From assembly GCF_001442755.1 (NCBI RefSeq), contig NZ_CP006367.1:2108001-2172000 (forward strand): a DNA stretch of 64,000 bases. The letters are read 5' to 3'. Positions 63,167 to 64,000 of the stretch are shown here, in pieces. The position numbers and the translations under genes are program-made. Positions within the stretch are counted from its first letter, which is position 1, and each line of letters begins with the position of its first letter. The notes beneath the pieces were generated by a model, which was given only the letters and a program-made list of their open reading frames with translations, did not search any database and was not told the origin of the DNA. The DNA is from Aureimonas sp. AU20 (GTDB taxonomy: Bacteria; Pseudomonadota; Alphaproteobacteria; Rhizobiales; Rhizobiaceae).

Positions 63167-64000
63167 TCAACTCGTCTTCAACGCCTTGACGATCTCGTCC
63201 GCATTGTTGCGGAACATGTCGAGATAGGTCGAGGCCGGGCCGCCGGCGGGCGAGAGTGCGTCCGAGAACAAGGCGCCGCCGACCTTGGCGCCGGTCTCGC
63301 GGCTGATCTGATCGATCAGGCGCGTGTCGGAGATGTTCTCCACGAAGACGGCACGGATCTTCTGCGCGCGGATCTGGTCGATGATCTTGGCGACATCCTG
63401 GGCCGACGCCTCGGCTTCGGTCGAGACACCCTGCGGCGCCAGGAAGCGCACGTGATAGGCTTGGCCGAAATAGCCGAACGCGTCGTGCGAGGTGACGATC
63501 AGCCGCTGATCCTCGGGAACCGTGTCGATCTCCGCGCGGATCTTGCCGTCCAGCGCTTTGATCTCGGCGATGTAAGCCTCTCCACGCTTGCGATAATCGC
63601 TGGCATGGGCCGGGTCGGCCTTGGCGAGCCCGTCCGTGATGTTGCGCGCGTAGATCGCGCCGTTCGTCAGACTCTGCCAGGCATGCGGGTCGACCGACCC
63701 GTGGTCGTGCCCATGGTCATTTTCGTGCGCGGCCTCTGCCGTCTTCTCGCCGGCGTGCTCGTGCGCCTCTTCGGCTTCCTCGAGCGCCTGCTCCTCGGGC
63801 GTCAGTTCGCGAGGCTTCACGCCGGTAGAGGCGATGACCGCCTCCCCCGAGAAGTCCGAGGTCTTCACGAGGCGCGGCATCCAGCCTTCAAAGTTGAGGC
63901 CGTTCTCGACCAGAACCTTGGCCTCGCCCAGGGCCTTCGCGTCGCGCGGCGTCGGCTCGAACACATGCGCGTCGCCGTTCGGGCCGACCAGCGTCGTCAC
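63167..64000 (-). CDS. znuA: zinc ABC transporter substrate-binding protein, C-terminal part (N-terminus outside window)
   Basis: The last 277 residues of a cluster A-I periplasmic metal-binding protein; the start lies beyond the window edge. His ligands are visible in GDAHVFEPTPRDAKAL and SVDPHAWQSLTNG, with a His in TSHDAFGYFGQAYHVRF and an Asp in LFSDALSPAGGP. A His/Glu-rich loop (AHEHAGEKTAEAAHENDHGH) favours zinc over manganese. The transporter permease and ATPase are not in the window. Convergent with the small unknown gene. Confidence 0.9.
   Translation of the reverse strand: MTTLVGPNGDAHVFEPTPRDAKALGEAKVLVENGLNFEGWMPRLVKTSDFSGEAVIASTGVKPRELTPEEQALEEAEEAHEHAGEKTAEAAHENDHGHDHGSVDPHAWQSLTNGAIYARNITDGLAKADPAHASDYRKRGEAYIAEIKALDGKIRAEIDTVPEDQRLIVTSHDAFGYFGQAYHVRFLAPQGVSTEAEASAQDVAKIIDQIRAQKIRAVFVENISDTRLIDQISRETGAKVGGALFSDALSPAGGPASTYLDMFRNNADEIVKALKTS

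Overview
This 64 kb window is a GC-rich chromosomal segment of an alphaproteobacterium of the order Hyphomicrobiales (Rhizobiales). The gene order and marker families point there: DUF6101, DUF1344, IalB and RT0821/Lpp0805 proteins, the CcrM adenine methyltransferase, and a coxBA-ctaB-coxF-ctaG-coxC block running into SURF1, ispH, thrB and rnhA. An Aurantimonadaceae-like genome (Aureimonas/Aurantimonas) is my best guess, but it is not proven. I see no rRNA, tRNA, insertion sequence, prophage, CRISPR array or toxin-antitoxin module. Almost all of the window is core metabolism.

Layout. 1-6 kb: a small membrane protein with a strong terminator, tsaC, an FAD-linked 2-hydroxyacid dehydrogenase, a DUF6101 gene, then ubiA (-) divergent from purD (+). 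6-15.5 kb: fatty-acid oxidation, with fadE-fadI-fadJ tightly coupled, then a fumarylacetoacetase-fold hydrolase divergent from an acyl-CoA dehydrogenase/crotonase pair. 15.4-22.6 kb, minus strand: dedA, an RNA uracil methyltransferase, tlyA, dxs, xseB, a histone-deacetylase-fold hydrolase and aroC. 22.7-28.8 kb: a DUF1344 protein, a histidine phosphatase, fabI, a CbpA-type co-chaperone, a lipoprotein, pdxH, tldD and ialB.

29-38.3 kb, plus strand: the aa3-type cytochrome c oxidase genes with assembly factors (ctaB, coxF, ctaG, DUF983, SURF1), followed by ispH, thrB and rnhA. 38.3-47.3 kb: a peroxiredoxin, a DsbD-N domain protein, yqgE, a large membrane GGDEF/EAL protein, a GNAT acetyltransferase, an M16 peptidase and thrC, then a lipoprotein. 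47.3-57.3 kb: a HAD phosphatase, ccrM, mutY, a GT25/O-antigen-ligase pair coupled to a DciA (DUF721) gene, a DsbA-like oxidoreductase and a divergent ppdK. 57.3-64 kb: an unrecognised gene with structured upstream DNA, an acyl-CoA ligase, a DUF1499 protein, an MBL hydrolase, trhO, a small unknown protein and the 3' part of a znuA-type gene cut by the window edge.

Many neighbours are linked by ATGA start/stop overlaps (fadE-fadI, acyl-CoA dehydrogenase-crotonase, tlyA-methyltransferase, thrB-rnhA, thrC-M16 peptidase, GT25-ligase-dciA), which suggests translational coupling. I found no convincing undescribed multi-gene system. The best leads are the nested inverted repeats before the orphan gene at 57.4 kb, the phosphodiesterase with a degenerate GGDEF signature, the LPS gene pair sitting between mutY and dciA, the leaderless-looking trhO promoter, and the N-terminally extended CcrM whose upstream region has no GANTC site.
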